Origin: Crocodylus rhombifer
Taxonomy: Eukaryota > Chordata > Crocodylia > Crocodylidae
Direction of reading: 5' to 3'
DNA length: 64,000 nucleotides
Assembly: GCA_038503035.1 (NCBI GenBank)
Contig: JAVSML010025533.1
Location: 43,442-107,441, forward strand
Under the pieces are notes generated by a model, which had not been told where the DNA came from, searched no databases, and saw nothing but the letters and a program-made list of their open reading frames with translations. Of the stretch, positions 31,483 through 42,959 are shown one piece after another (position 1 is the stretch's first letter; each line of letters opens with the position of its first letter). Made by a program: the position numbers and the translations under genes.

Positions 31483-33420
31483 TGTTACCAGATTTGCATG
31501 CTACTTTGGGGTGTGCTCATTTATTAGGGTTAGGGTCTTGGTAATTCTTTCAATGTGCTGCTTGTGTTACTTGAGTTTCTATACAGAGCTGTATCTTTCC
31601 CCCTGCAAGCCCTCACCCCCAATGGAGCTATCTTGCAGGACTCAGTTCAGTGGGGCTGGGTTCCTCCAGTCCCCAAATCAGTCATACACACAAACACACA
31701 CAGATTAACGTGACACGCCTGACCTGGCCGGGTTGATCAGCATGGACAGGCTGACACCCTCATATGCCAAGAATCAGTTCATCAGACACAAGCACACAGT
31801 TAAACAGAATACCTCTGAATCTGGCTGGGTGTCCAGATGACACCCTCATGGGCCAGCATTCAGTTCATTAGGGCACATCTGAGCCAAACTGGGTCAATCA
31901 GCCTGTACAAGCTGATCCCCTTATGTGTTTCAAACTCAGCATGTCCCAATCTTTTAGCCTCTTGATGAGCAGACCCCACAGTATTTCTGGGCTTCACAGG
32001 GATCTTTAGCTTAAGTAAGGGGGGCGTTGCTGCAGAGCAAGTGGGGAAAAGAGAAGTAAACAAGGCAAAATATACCCAATTTCCACCAGTTTGACTATAA
32101 AAGTTATTTATTGCTAAGTAGATGAAATATATATTGACACTGGTAGTAATAGACATGCAAAGGAAAAACAAACACAAACAGTCACAGTATACCCTGGTTT
32201 CACTAAGTATTTGGGGAAATTTAGCTCAAGCTTAACTAATACAGTTCAAGTTCAGAAATCTATGCTTAGAGAGAGAGAGAGAGAGAGAGCTGGGATCTCA
32301 CCAGTCCAAGGCACTAGGGCTGCAAAGCTGACAGGTCAAAGTTCTTGGCACGATCCTTGAAGGGAGATGACCTTCCTCCTCCAGCCTCTCCAGAAGAAAA
32401 CAGGTGGTGTCAGCACACACAGTGCTGCTTCTTTTACAGATTTTTATACCCCCAGTTCAGCTTCTCTCAGGCATTCTCAATAGTGTAAATCAAATTGTCC
32501 TCTCTATTGACAAGGGGTTATCTGGGTGGAACATCTAAGGAACTTGATTGATACTCAGGAAACACCTACTTGGGAGCCAGCTTGACATTATATACTTGAT
32601 GGGATATCTCTTGGTGTCTTCAGAAACAATAGATTGCAGCATCAGAGTTTTGGATTTTTACTTGCTGTGAACAAGCCTCAGCTTAGCATGACTTTTCCAG
32701 ATCTTACTATAGTCTTTTAACAGACTAAAGGCAATTATTGGAGTGTTCATAACCTGTTGTGGAGAGGACTTCCACCAGTCGTCTCGGGAAAAGTATGACA
32801 ACACTTGTGGACAGGGCTCCAATGGGCTGGACGCTGTGATGAACCTTGTACCATTGTTCAAATGTTATCCATACCCCCTCTGACTCAGTCTATTCCCTCA
32901 GCATTCCCTAACCCGGCAACTGAGTTTTAGCCAATTAAGTTTACATAGGCCTCCCATAGTGGGACTGAGGAATGTACGACCCGAGATGCCTAGTAAACTT
33001 ACTCTTGCTTAGAGGTGTGTGTGGGTGGTGGGGGAGGAAAAGTCCTTTGTAAATCCAGATTAGAACTGGTCTGATAAATGCTGAGCTGGGTGTGAGGGTT
33101 GATGAGCATTTGGAACACAGCTTCCCTATCATGCAGTGCTCCCTTGCTTCGCTGATCCCAGAATTCACTGCAGTCTCTGCTTCAGGCTTTCTGTTCTCCA
33201 TTTCTCATGTAAATGAATTGTCATCTGGTTCCATCTCGGATGCAAATGAGACCTAGGGCAGTTGTTTCGCTTTTGTCACCCTTATCTGGAGGGTTTTAGG
33301 TGTGTCTCTCAATGCATCTTAATCAGCTTCTGTTTAGGTGGAGGGGGGCAATTTTTTGTGAGTCAGACAGTCTGCATCCTGTGTCAGGGCTCCCCATGAA
33401 CATGGAACTGACAGGTAACA
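31483..33420 (-). mobile_element. Long solo LTR, 1,938 bp, target duplication CCCT
   Basis: Begins TGTTACCAG, ends CAGGTAACA, with inverted termini TGTTACC/GGTAACA, flanked by CCCT at 31479-31482 and 33421-33424. hAT copy B keeps the empty site at 48911-48930 (AAGTCCCCCTCTCACTCC), which is exactly what remains here after removing the LTR and one CCCT. On the minus strand TATAAAAA (32441-32448) lies about 335 bp upstream of AATAAA (32107-32112), fitting U3-R-U5. No retroviral gene is recognisable, so I call it a solo LTR. An unusually long LTR or a small non-autonomous element cannot be separated. Confidence 0.82.
32268..32289 (+). repeat. (AG)n microsatellite
   Basis: Eleven AG units within the 1.9-kb LTR. 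Confidence 0.95.
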
Positions 33421-33521
33421 CCCTCTCACTCCAAAGCCCCCATCCCCCAGAAGCAGAGGCAGGCCACCCTGGACCAGTGAGGGAAAGGCAGAGAGAAAGG
33501 AGCGGGGGGTGAATTTACAAG

Positions 33522-33962
33522 GTGAGCAAGGTGACCAAGAGCACTGGGGAGATGCTTGGTCTGGATGGCCAGCCCTTCTTCTTAGTTGACAGGGCAGGGT
33601 TTAGGTGGCTCATGATGCTCATAGCCCCATCATACCACATGCCTGCACACACCATCTTCAGCAGGACAGTGGTGCCCTCCCTGTATGTGACATGCAGGGA
33701 GTACTTGAGGGAGGAGCTGCACAAGGCATCTGGAGAAGCTGGGGTGGAGATCTCATCTACCTCTCCCTTACAGGGCACAGGTGTGATCAGTCAGGCCATC
33801 ACTGGACTCTCCTTCAAGTGGAGGTGATGGACGAGTCCCACACAGCAATGGAGATCATGGGAGCTATGAACTGCATGGTACAGGGGTGGCTCATTGGGCA
33901 GGATGAGCTCACCTGCGGGTTCACGGTCACCGGCAATGGGGCCAATATAGTCAAGGTGGTCT
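33522..33962 (+). pseudogene. hAT transposase remnant, copy A
   Basis: Two overlapping frames (33522-33827 and 33605-33964) show the hAT order GLDGQPFFLVDRAGFRWLM, FSRTVVPSLY, and after a frameshift SHTAMEIMGAMN and FTVTGNGANIVK. In active hAT enzymes the last string normally has a catalytic aspartate before NGANI or NASN; here it is glycine (codon 33932-33934). A stop follows at 33962. The RNase H fold is therefore frameshifted, catalytically altered and truncated. Family assignment is from motif order shared with copy B and with ZBED-type hAT proteins. Confidence 0.65.
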
Positions 33963-34059
33963 GATTAAGAAAAGTGAACAGTTTGCTTTTCTTCATGTCT
34001 GCAAGCATGGGCAACTGGCGCCTCCTGAGTCTGAGGGACCACCCACAGAAGCCATCGTC

Positions 34060-34300
34060 AGTGGCTGGGAGGGCACCTGCAAAGGTGGAGGTGGCATCAG
34101 GGGCAGAGCTGGTGAGCATCTGCAGACTCCACTCCCAGCATTGGGGCCAGAGCTGGTGAGCATCCACGGACACCATTGGTGGTGTCAGTGGCAGGGACAG
34201 CCCTGTCAGGTGGGGCATGTCGAGCACCCACAGATGCCACCAGTAATGTTGATGGCAGGGGTGGCTCTGTTAGGGGGTCAAGTGCCCACCCTACCAGTCA
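34060..34300 (+). repeat. Degenerate tandem repeat
   Basis: Three diverged units begin GAGCATCTGCAGAC, GAGCATCCACGGACACC and GAGCACCCACAGATGCC, spaced about 55-75 bp. AGAGCTGGTGAGCATC is repeated exactly in the first two. It abuts the broken end of hAT copy A. Confidence 0.5.
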
Positions 34301-34379
34301 CCTATGTCTGCAAGCAGCCTTAGAGACTGGAGATGCTGATATGCCTCCCACCATTTCCTCTGGTCGTTCCCTATAGCCA

Positions 34380-35365
34380 GTAACTACAGCTACCATCTTT
34401 ATATTGGGCTCCACTAGCTAACTCTATTAGTTAGAGACTGACAAAGCTGTTTCTCCACTGCAAGAAGGTATGAGATGAATATATGCTGTGGATTGTCATC
34501 TGTTTGAAAACATCATGATCCTAATTGGAGCCAAATCAAAATCCTGGATCAATTGTAAAGAAACCTTGTCTTGAACTAAAGTAAAACTTCAGAAACAAAT
34601 ACCAAAAAAACCTTTTGAGTGACTATTTAGTGCCTGTATCCAGAGTCCTGATTTGCAAATTTAGTTCTTATTGCAATAAAGATATCATTTATTGTGCCAC
34701 AGGAACTATAACCATAATCATGAGATCATCTGAGCTCCTGTTACTGAGATACTGTTTCAGGTATCTGAAACTCAGCTCTGTGCATCTTATCCAGAATGAA
34801 ACTTGGCATTAAATGTTTGGAATAAGAGTGTTAATATATTAAAAATGTATTGTAAACTTTTATCTTTAAAAATCTCAGCTCCTAAAACTCTCAGCATGTT
34901 AAAAGTTGGGGTTGTAAAATTATATAGTACAAGCCAGTAATCTATAATGTGGACTTTGCAGCTTTGATATTTAGAAAATACAGTTAATAACTGAAAGTTT
35001 GAAGTTTAGAAAGGACAGGAATGTGTGCATGTGTGAGTCGTAGTAGCCACTTTTCATAAAAGCTGTTACTGCATATATTGGATCTGTACTTCAGAGAAAA
35101 GCACATTATAGATCCATATATTACAAATGTGTCTGAGCATTAAAATGAATTAGTATTATATTTTGTTCTACTACAGGATTACTGGAGCAGTTGTAGGATA
35201 TGTACTCTACATACACACTCAGAATCACATACAGACACAGCTAACTTTGCATTTGTAATATCCATACTATACCAAGGGTAAAGAACCTGAGGTTTTCCAT
35301 GAAGAGTTATATAAGACTAAGCCCAGCCCAGATTCACTAAGTGCCCTTTCATGCTGAGTCCAGTG
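34380..35365. other. AT-rich DNA, nothing recognised
   Basis: No element ends or genes were seen. Confidence 0.5.
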
Positions 35366-35370
35366 CACAT

Positions 35371-36393
35371 CCAGAAGAGGCAGTGCATTAGTTTGACACA
35401 GCTCTGCAGCATAATCCATAGGCAGCTCAAGGAGGGGCTAATGGGGATTAGCCCCCCAAATGTGGGGCAGCAGTAGAGTCACAGGCAGCCCGGCCATGGG
35501 CTTCTAGTGGCTGCAGCAGGGGTGGGGGTGGGGGTGCACAGGCAGCAGTGAGGGAGGGAGTGGGGCTGGGGCAGCCTGGGGCTGGGGGACGGGCAGGTGC
35601 TGCACAGCTGGCAGGGCATGGGACTGAACCGTAAGTGGCTTGTCCAGGGGGCTTGGCTTCTGCTGCTACGTGCATCCTGGAAGGCATGGGGACGCATGCC
35701 CCTAGATCTGCCTGGGGCAGGGCAGGATGCCACTAGGCTGGAGCTGGGGTGGCACCAGGCTCTTTCCAGTGAGGGGGAGCCTGGCTGGGCTGCACTTAGG
35801 GTGGGTGGTGGCAGCACTGGAAAGGGGCTATGTTGGGGGGCTGCAGCTACCCCAAAATTTGCTGTAGCCCCCCTGACCCTTCTTCCTAGCACTACTGCCA
35901 CCTGCCAGGAAGAGCCCAATGCAGTTCCAGTTCCAGCTCACAGTGGCAGCCTGCCCTACCCCATGCAGATCTGGGGGCACATGACCCACTTGCCCTCCCA
36001 GAGCATGTGCAGCATTGGGAGCCATGCCTCCCCCCATGTGCCCTGGATGAGCCACAGCTCTGTCCCATGCCATCCCTCGCCCCAACTGGGCAGCATCTTC
36101 TCCCTGCCCCGCTTCCTCCCCCCCAAGGCCTTTTCCCCTCCCCCTACAGACTCATCTGCTGGGGGGGCATAGGCATGTGCACATGTGTGCATGCGCTCAG
36201 CCCCTCTGTCCTCCCCCCAGATTTTTTATTCCTCCTCCTATGGCAGCATCTGTATAGATTGGGTGTTTTAGTGGGACATCTTTGGGTGTTTTTGAATCAG
36301 CTATTAGATAAAAGTTCCAAAAAGCCCTGCTGAAGCACTCAATCTATATAGATGCTGCAGAGCTGGGTTGAACTAATGTGCTGCTGCTTCTGG
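35371..36393. mobile_element. Terminal-inverted-repeat element with GC-rich core
   Basis: The 42-bp ends at 35371-35412 and 36352-36393 are inverted repeats matching at about 35 of 42 positions (shared core CAGCTCTGCAGCAT). The interior is GC-rich and related to other GC-rich loci here. A second hairpin lies just inside the right end (about 36244 against 36358, CAGCATCTGTATAGATTG). No target duplication was identified; the superfamily is unknown. Long frames on both strands are compositional. Confidence 0.5.
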
Positions 36394-36794
36394 TGAAGTG
36401 TGGTATTTTATGGGGGTTTTTTTCAAGTCTGCAAGAAGCCTAAATGCTTACCATTTATATCCAAAAATTAAAGTATTTTCTCACATACAACACTAACCGG
36501 AATATAATATGCACTTTGTTTTTGAAAGGCACAAGGAAGAAAAAAGATCTTTCCTGGTAGAATGTAACTGAGAAGCAGCAGTTGGGGAGTCTAGCCTGCT
36601 TGTTGTTCTGTTCCCTATGAGTCACCTGTAGATTCAACTTTTGCTTTTGCCTGGTACCAGGTAGAAACTGATTTTTGGAAGAAAGATGTATTGTGTACAT
36701 GAGAAAATATGGTATGCTGGATCCTTGGAGGATTTTTTTGTACCTTCTGTACTCTGCATAAACATTGTCAGATACTGATGTCCCTACAATCATG

Positions 36795-36870
36795 CATCAT
36801 GTGGTGACCTCTAGGTTAGATTACTGTAACCTCCTATATGTGGACCAGCCTACTGACATTACTCCATTTT
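36795..36870 (+). mobile_element. Short L2-like LINE RT relic
   Basis: The plus strand encodes VVTSRLDYCNLLY near 36800-36840, the motif typical of L2-related reverse transcriptases just downstream of the catalytic box. Flanking frames are lost. Confidence 0.4.
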
Positions 36871-37639
36871 GCAGTTTCTGAATAGTTTCTATTTAGAGCA
36901 CATTTCACTTACACTCTGCTGACAATACTGATTGTCAGTGAATTTCCAAGTGAAAATTCCAGGTTGCCTTAGAAATCCTGAAGTTTGGAGGATTTGGAGT
37001 CTGTCTGCCTAAATGATAGAACAGAAGCTGTGATCATCAGAGGAACATTAAAATACCCTGGTACACTAACACTCAGTCCTAACTAGCTCAGGAGCTATAT
37101 GATCAATCAGTGTTAACCAGAGATATGCTACCATATAAACTGCTAGCTGATCTATGGTAAATACAGTATAGGTCAAAAGGAAAAACAACACAGTATTTAC
37201 ACCATGATTGACAGAGATAGATAACATGCGTGTTATATTATTCATGGTTGCAAGAAAGACCTATCGAATGTATGCCATTTTTAAAAACCTTCTTTGACAA
37301 TATTTCTTGTGAAGAGCTGCAGATGATCAGCTGGAAAACTCAGGAAATGTGGCCTGAATATCACTGTCCTGTAACCAGGAAAAAAGAAGTGGCAGGGTGT
37401 TCTAACTGGCTTTGGATTTCTCTTCCTACATTTATTTGATGAAGTCTGGGTTGAATGACAGGTTCATACCCTGCAAAATTTGCTGATTTACAGGTTTTTC
37501 CTAGGGGAAGGAGGATTTTTTCAGGTTGACTGAGGTTGAAAATATTTTAGGTTCAGAAGACTTCATTTAAGCATTTCCTTTCTTTTGTAATAGAGTGACT
37601 TTCTAAAACTCTGCTTTAGAGTAGAGTAGATCTAAGGCA

Positions 37640-37740
37640 GTGGTTCTCAACCATCTTAGGCTCAAGGTCCTCCTCATTTGACTCAAGGCACCCACAATAA
37701 CTTCAGTGAATTGAGCAACCCCTCCATTTAAAAAACTTAC
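37640..37740 (+). mobile_element. hAT MITE tip (one end only)
   Basis: CAGTGGTTCTCAACCATC is a classic hAT MITE left terminus. A similar but more decayed tip (CAGGGGTTCCAACATTC) is at about 42727. No right end or duplication was found for either. Confidence 0.4.
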
Positions 37741-38139
37741 TTGTTAGAGTGCATATGTCCTGGCAGAGGGATCAGGCAATGGGAGCAGGGGAATGGCCTA
37801 AGCCTGCTCTGGCTTAGTCCCTTTCCAGGTTCAAAAGTGAATGTCAGTTTACTTTGTTATTGATTCAATCTGTGCAGCTTAGAGAAACCCACAAAGATTG
37901 AATCGGTTCAGCCTCAGGCTTTTTGACTGCCTGTATTTAGCCAAAGTGATGTTTTAGACCACTGGCTTAGGCATGGTTCAGTTTACTACACTTATTTCAG
38001 TTCAACTGTCTACTAAACAAGCTTTTACCTCTGAAGGATAGACATTTGGTCATTGATTTTGCTGGGTTTCAGTCTGTATAGAATTAAGATGGATTTAATT
38101 TCAACTATATTCTATTTCTCTCATGGTCTAGTTCAGTGA

Positions 38140-38640
38140 CTATCTTGGGTCTACTGGTGCAGAGGGGGAATTTCCCCCACCCACCCTTCAGCATGGTTGG
38201 GTGCCAGCTTAGCCCCCCACTTACAGGTGTGGGGTGGGGAACAGTCCATCCAGTCTGGGCCCAAGCTGGTACCCAGCATGAGCCCACATTGGGGGATCTC
38301 CACAGCTCATCAGGGGATCTACTATCCCAGGTGGTGTCCCCCAAGTCCTGCCACTGGTGTAGAAGGGGAATTCGATCCTCCCACTCCCCTGTGCAGTGCC
38401 AGGTCAGTGCCAGCTCAGCCCTGGGCTGGAGGGATTGCTCCCCATGCACCTACAGGGGTGGGACTAAGCCAGCACCAGACTGTATGGAGGGGTGCGAGGG
38501 GGAAATTCCCCGTCTGCACTGGCAGCAAGGCTCAGGTAACCCCCATTCAGGCATGGGGACCTGGATGCAGGCTGGAGGGACTCCTTCTCCCTCCCCCTGT
38601 ATGTCAGTGACTTGTGTGGGGCTATGGAGGGGAACCCCCA
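38140..38640. repeat. GC-rich block with internally repeated units
   Basis: GGTGCAGAGGGGGAATT, GGTGTAGAAGGGGAATTC and GGTGCGAGGGGGAAATTC recur at about 38157, 38357 and 38491, each followed by related C-rich text. It is probably a degenerate tandem duplication inside an old element. Confidence 0.35.
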
Positions 38641-38894
38641 CACACTAGGGAGCAGGTGTTGGGGTTAAGTAAGGTAGCTTTGTTCTCCTGCCTCTCCCCC
38701 CCACCCAACTCCACTGGGCTGACAGGCACAGGCAGGACCAGGGCTGCAGAATGAAGGCATTGCTGCCTCAGGTCTGTGGCAGCCCTGGGGTGGTGGGGGT
38801 GAGGGGGGAGAGGCAGCCCTGCTTGGATGAAGCAGACATCATGTGGGACAAGGCTAGCCTGCCAACCATGCGAGGATGGGTTTCCACACAAGAT

Positions 38895-39015
38895 TCAAAG
38901 CATCCTGGGATACTGAGGGACTTAAACCAATTTCAGCCATTTGGAAACCGGTTTATGTGTACTGAAGTTCTGTTCTGTTACAGGTTTAAACCAGTTTACG
39001 TTTAATGTCTGTCCC
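38895..39015 (-). mobile_element. Possible Chompy-like MITE end
   Basis: Read inverted from 39012, CCAGGGACAGACATTAAACG is followed by GTAAACTGGTTTAAACC, with AAACCGGTTT nearby, resembling archosaur/turtle Harbinger-type MITE ends. The other end was not secured (a weak candidate is at 37833). Confidence 0.3.
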
Positions 39016-40229
39016 TGGCTTTCATGTTTAGAGGAAAAATCCCTATTTGTAATTTTCATCTCAAAATGCCAATTTCAATCCAAGTATATGTAAAGCATAA
39101 CTATCACTGACAGTAGCTGAAAAATCCTACTTCAGAGACTTCATACTTCTGGGGCAGAGGGGAGTTATCCTTAAAAATGCTAATAAAACCAGAGGATAAC
39201 AATTTCTCCAAAGTGTTATCAGCCTTTGATTGCCAAATCTCATTTACAGTGGACTCTAAAATGTTCCTTTGGGGTAGAAGAGTCTACCAGGTATCATAAT
39301 ATGCCCTATTTTGAAGAAAGGTAGTATATTTTAAACTGGCAAAATGTTTCTAAAATGTATTTTTTAAGAGTTTCAACTAGTAGCCCAGTAAAAGGAGTTA
39401 TAATCTATTCCTATCATTGGACCATATTCTTATGTCTATTGTAAAGGTTTTACATTATATGAGTTTTCTAGAAATGTAAACACTTAAAATTTAATGGGTA
39501 AGAAATAAAGACAGACAGTTATTAAATACATATGACATTCAGGCAGAAGTTAAAAACTTTTCTTGGGTTTTGCTCAGGTGAGATTCAATGCCCTAAATTT
39601 CATTTTGAAATTTGAGTTCAAATTAACTCAGGTTATCAAGAGTCACACCAAGCCATGTGAAGCCACAGACCAGATAATTTTAATACAAAGACTGTTTTGG
39701 CCTACGCTTTTGGAGATGGGGTGTAAATGTTTAAAGAAAATTGACAAAATTGGTCCCATTTTGTATGAAATCCCCACACAAAGAATCTTTATGTTGGTTT
39801 GCATTTCTGTGAGAGCATTCTACATTGATCAGTGTAGACCTGATCAAAAACACTCTAAATAGGCTTCATTGGGCCTTAAATTAGGGCTTATACCATTTTC
39901 CTAATACCAGCATGTCTGTTCTAAATCTTGCTGACATTTTTTGTGCTCACACATGATGTGGATGCTGGTTGTGACTCTACTACTAGCAGTAGAATTCACC
40001 TCTCTTTTAACTGGGTAATGACATGAATCCAAAGGCAGTCTTCCTTTCTTGATGTGCATATCTCTATTTTGTCAGTAAACATATAACATCATATGCAGTA
40101 AAGTTAATTATAGACTATATTATACTTATTAACAGATTTGCTTTATATGTCCAATGTTTTGAAAATTCACTCCAATTCATGTATGCACTTACTTTGAATC
40201 TGAGGTTATGTACTCAGTTGTGTAGCAAA

Positions 40230-40370
40230 AACTGTGACATGACACTACTGTGTAGTAGTATTGGGCTACTGAACAGTAGCATCACAAAAAAACCTTACCT
40301 TGCTATTTGGTGCTACTTGTTCATACAAGTCCTAAAATGCACAGTAACCACTGCATGGTAGCATTGTTTT
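40230..40370. mobile_element. Hairpin MITE, ACTACTGxxxAGTAGT family, copy 1
   Basis: GACATGACACTACTGTGTAG with TTGGGCTACTGAACAGTAG forms a stem and matches 42350-42410, where the better copy reads GACACTACTGCACAGTAGTC. Confidence 0.45.
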
Positions 40371-41085
40371 TTTGTGGCCACTATCTTTTAAAGACTTTAT
40401 GTATATTGGGCTTTAATACCAGTATTCCGTAGTAAGCATGCTCTGGATTTAAAGTAATGCTTAGGGATGCAATAGTGAGTTTCCATGCTGGGCCAAATGT
40501 TTATGATATCTTCTGCAAGGCAATTTCCATTCTGGACCCAGTTTTTATTACATCTCTTGCAGTCATAAGCATTCTCTTTTTCCACCTTAAGTTATTGTAT
40601 GTCTAGTCTTCTGCTGGAGGAAAATATGTTTGGTAAAATATTAAAGTTAGACAGGCTATTTCTGTCCATTCAGAACTTTAAAACACCATATGCTATAGAT
40701 ATCATAGATATTTCACTTGTGTATCCTAAGTGAAAACAAGTGCAGTAGGACTGTTTTTTTCCAAGGATATTACTTCTGTTTTTCAAGGTCCACAAACACA
40801 TCATACATCCATTATGAATCTTAAAAACTCTTGTGTTTGCCTTAAGAGACTGTTATGCCCAAAGGCATAATAATAACATATATACCTTAGAATCTCAGTA
40901 TGGAATGTTATAAGGCTCCTAAATGTACTAGGGTCCCTATGGTGTTTCTAAGGTATATTTCTGTAACCACAAATCCTAAGCTTTTAAATAAACAAACAAC
41001 AAACAACTGCCCCCTTCCCCCCTCTCCCCTCCCCGCTAATCATTATGGGGCAGTGATAAGACAGAGCATATTCATTCACTCTGGT

Positions 41086-41428
41086 CATCCATACATGTGC
41101 TCTGGTGTGGAAATGGGTGGGGGGGGCACTTTAATTAGAGCAGCTGTAATTAAAGTGCCCATAATGTCACTTGCCTTCAGTTTCCTGCGCTTCAAAATGG
41201 CAGCAGGGGCACTTTAACTAAAGTTGATTTGATGAGCTTTAGTTAAAGACCCCCCACCACCATTTTGAAAACAGGGACACTGAATACATATGATGCAGAG
41301 GCTGCTGGAGCACGCTAACTGGCATACTCCAGCAGACTTGCAACAGGCTTTATTAATTGAGTCTGCTCTGTTGCATGCCAACTAGCGTGCATTAGAACAG
41401 AGCTCCATCATATGTATGGGTTCCCCCC
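41086..41428 (-). mobile_element. Multi-hairpin MITE, copy 2
   Basis: The ends ATCCATACATGTGCTCTGG and CATCATATGTATGGG are inverted. Inside are three stems in the reverse order to copy 3: GGCACTTTAATTA with TAATTAAAGTGCC (about 41127-41160), CTTCAAAATGG with CCATTTTGAA (about 41190-41270), and TGCTGGAGCACG with ATACTCCAGCAG (about 41307-41337). Confidence 0.6.
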
Positions 41429-41439
41429 TACAGTGACAT

Positions 41440-41760
41440 AATGATAGGAAGGGGCAGGGGTGTCCATGCCCCTGGGTGCCAGCCTGGGGGTGGAGGGCAC
41501 CAGCCAGGCCCTTCAGGGTGTACTTCGTCTCTTGGTGGCACTTCCAGGTTCACCGCTGGCACTTCTGGTTTTGCCGCCAGTGTTTGTGGGCTTGGTGATT
41601 GGCCACTGGGGGACCCCCTCCCCCACTCAGTGATTGGCTGCCCACCCTCCATTCAATGATCAGCCTTGGATGGGAGGGGGGGGGGGCACAAATGCAAGCA
41701 TTGCCCCCAAGCGCGGGGCAGCCACAGTATGCCACTGCCCCTCTGTGAGGATGTTATATG
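41440..41760. repeat. GC-rich unassigned segment
   Basis: A GC-rich stretch with a poly-G run at 41678-41687. Possible MITE tips are CAGTGACATAATGATAGG on the left and ACAGTATGCCACTGCCCC on the right, but pairing is weak. No gene. Confidence 0.3.
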
Positions 41761-42309
41761 TAGAACTTGTGAAAGGATGGAGCCCATTGAGTTACTCTAC
41801 AGGAGACATCACATTCATAGTTTGGTTATTGCTAGGTGTAGTGAGAGGCTCACCTCTGCTCAGTGAAGGTGGAGTCTTCTGAGCTTTCAGCAGTTAAAAT
41901 TGAAAAATCTCTGCTGAACATGTATGAGCCACCGCTTTTCAATAGTTTATAATTCGTCCATGTTTGGGCTACTTTTCATCTGACTGGCAAAAGGTTTATC
42001 CTTGTCACAAAGGCTAGACCATTGCCAATTTCAGGTTTCTGCTCCAAAGCAACAGGGCACTGGATCATTTAAAAGAAAAACACTGAAGAATTTTTTTATT
42101 TATCATGAGAAGAACGGTATATTTCTCCAAGATTCATACTTGAAAATAGTTGAATCCTAGTGGCTAAATTCCACTTCTTCTTGCCTCCACATTCTTGCTG
42201 CCCAATTCAGCCTTGTACCATCTACCAGTCTGAAGCAGGCACTTAGAATAGAACATTTCAGTTCTAATTTTTGTAGCAGTTATAATTTTGCAAAGTTTTA
42301 ATTATGAAA

Positions 42310-42530
42310 ACAGAGGGCACCTATACACGTGATGGATGGAAGAAACAATGACATGACACTACTGCACAGTAGTCTTGGGCTACTGTGCAGTCAGTGTCAT
42401 AAAAAAGCCATTCAGTGGCGTTACTGCACAGTAACTCCTGTTACTGCAGTCATTTAGTACTTGTTTATACAGGTGCAGTAATGACTGCACAGTCAGTGTC
42501 TCATGTAGACATGGCCTGTGAGAATCCGTA
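42310..42530. mobile_element. Hairpin MITE, copy 2
   Basis: Ends GGCACCTATACACGTGA and, inverted, GGCCATGTCTACATGAGACA. Internal stem ACTACTGCACAGTAG with GGGCTACTGTGCAGT. Same family as 40230-40370. Confidence 0.5.
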
Positions 42531-42959
42531 AAACAAATATATAAAAAAGCAGAGAATGGTGGGCTTTCATAGAAAGAGAAACAATTGAATTAATCTATAC
42601 AGATATTGAAAAGAAGTGAAGGGAACTGTCATATTTCTGTATGCTATTTGCTTGAATCATAGGTCTCAAATAATTTTAATGAGGAACTCTTAAAACAAAC
42701 TTAAAAAAAGGCCCATTTTTTTAGAACAGGGGTTCCAACATTCATCTTATTCTAACTTGTTTCTGAGACCCACCCCCATCCCACCATTACTATCTGGACC
42801 CCAAAAATAATATTTTGATTAATCCAAACATTTTATTTTGATATCATTGAAATGCTTTATTTTGACTTGGGATTTTTTACTTTACATCATATAATATTGT
42901 ATTGCAATAGTTCTGAAGATCCCCAGTCAATATAGTGCTTCACTTTGCTAAACAAAGCA
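42531..42959. other. AT-rich DNA with a decayed hAT tip
   Basis: Only the CAGGGGTTCC tip near 42727 is notable. Confidence 0.4.

Larger units (their letters stand above)
29298..33964 (+). mobile_element. hAT transposon copy A (BED/ZBED type), 3'-truncated
   Basis: The left terminus TAGGGCTGTGCAAAAT equals that of copy B at 48277, and both begin with a subterminal region rich in GAAATGAAATG-like strings. Downstream are a BED-finger remnant (about 31319-31420) and transposase pieces (33522-33962). Two LTRs (29813-30719 and 31483-33420) are inserted in it. The sequence homologous to copy B stops near 33964, so the C-terminus and right terminal repeat are missing. Inactive. Confidence 0.75.

Noticed and set aside
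36455..36793. 112-codon minus-strand frame
   Set aside because: No domain, low-complexity hydrophobic and basic stretches, and it ends beside an L2-like relic; no support as a gene.
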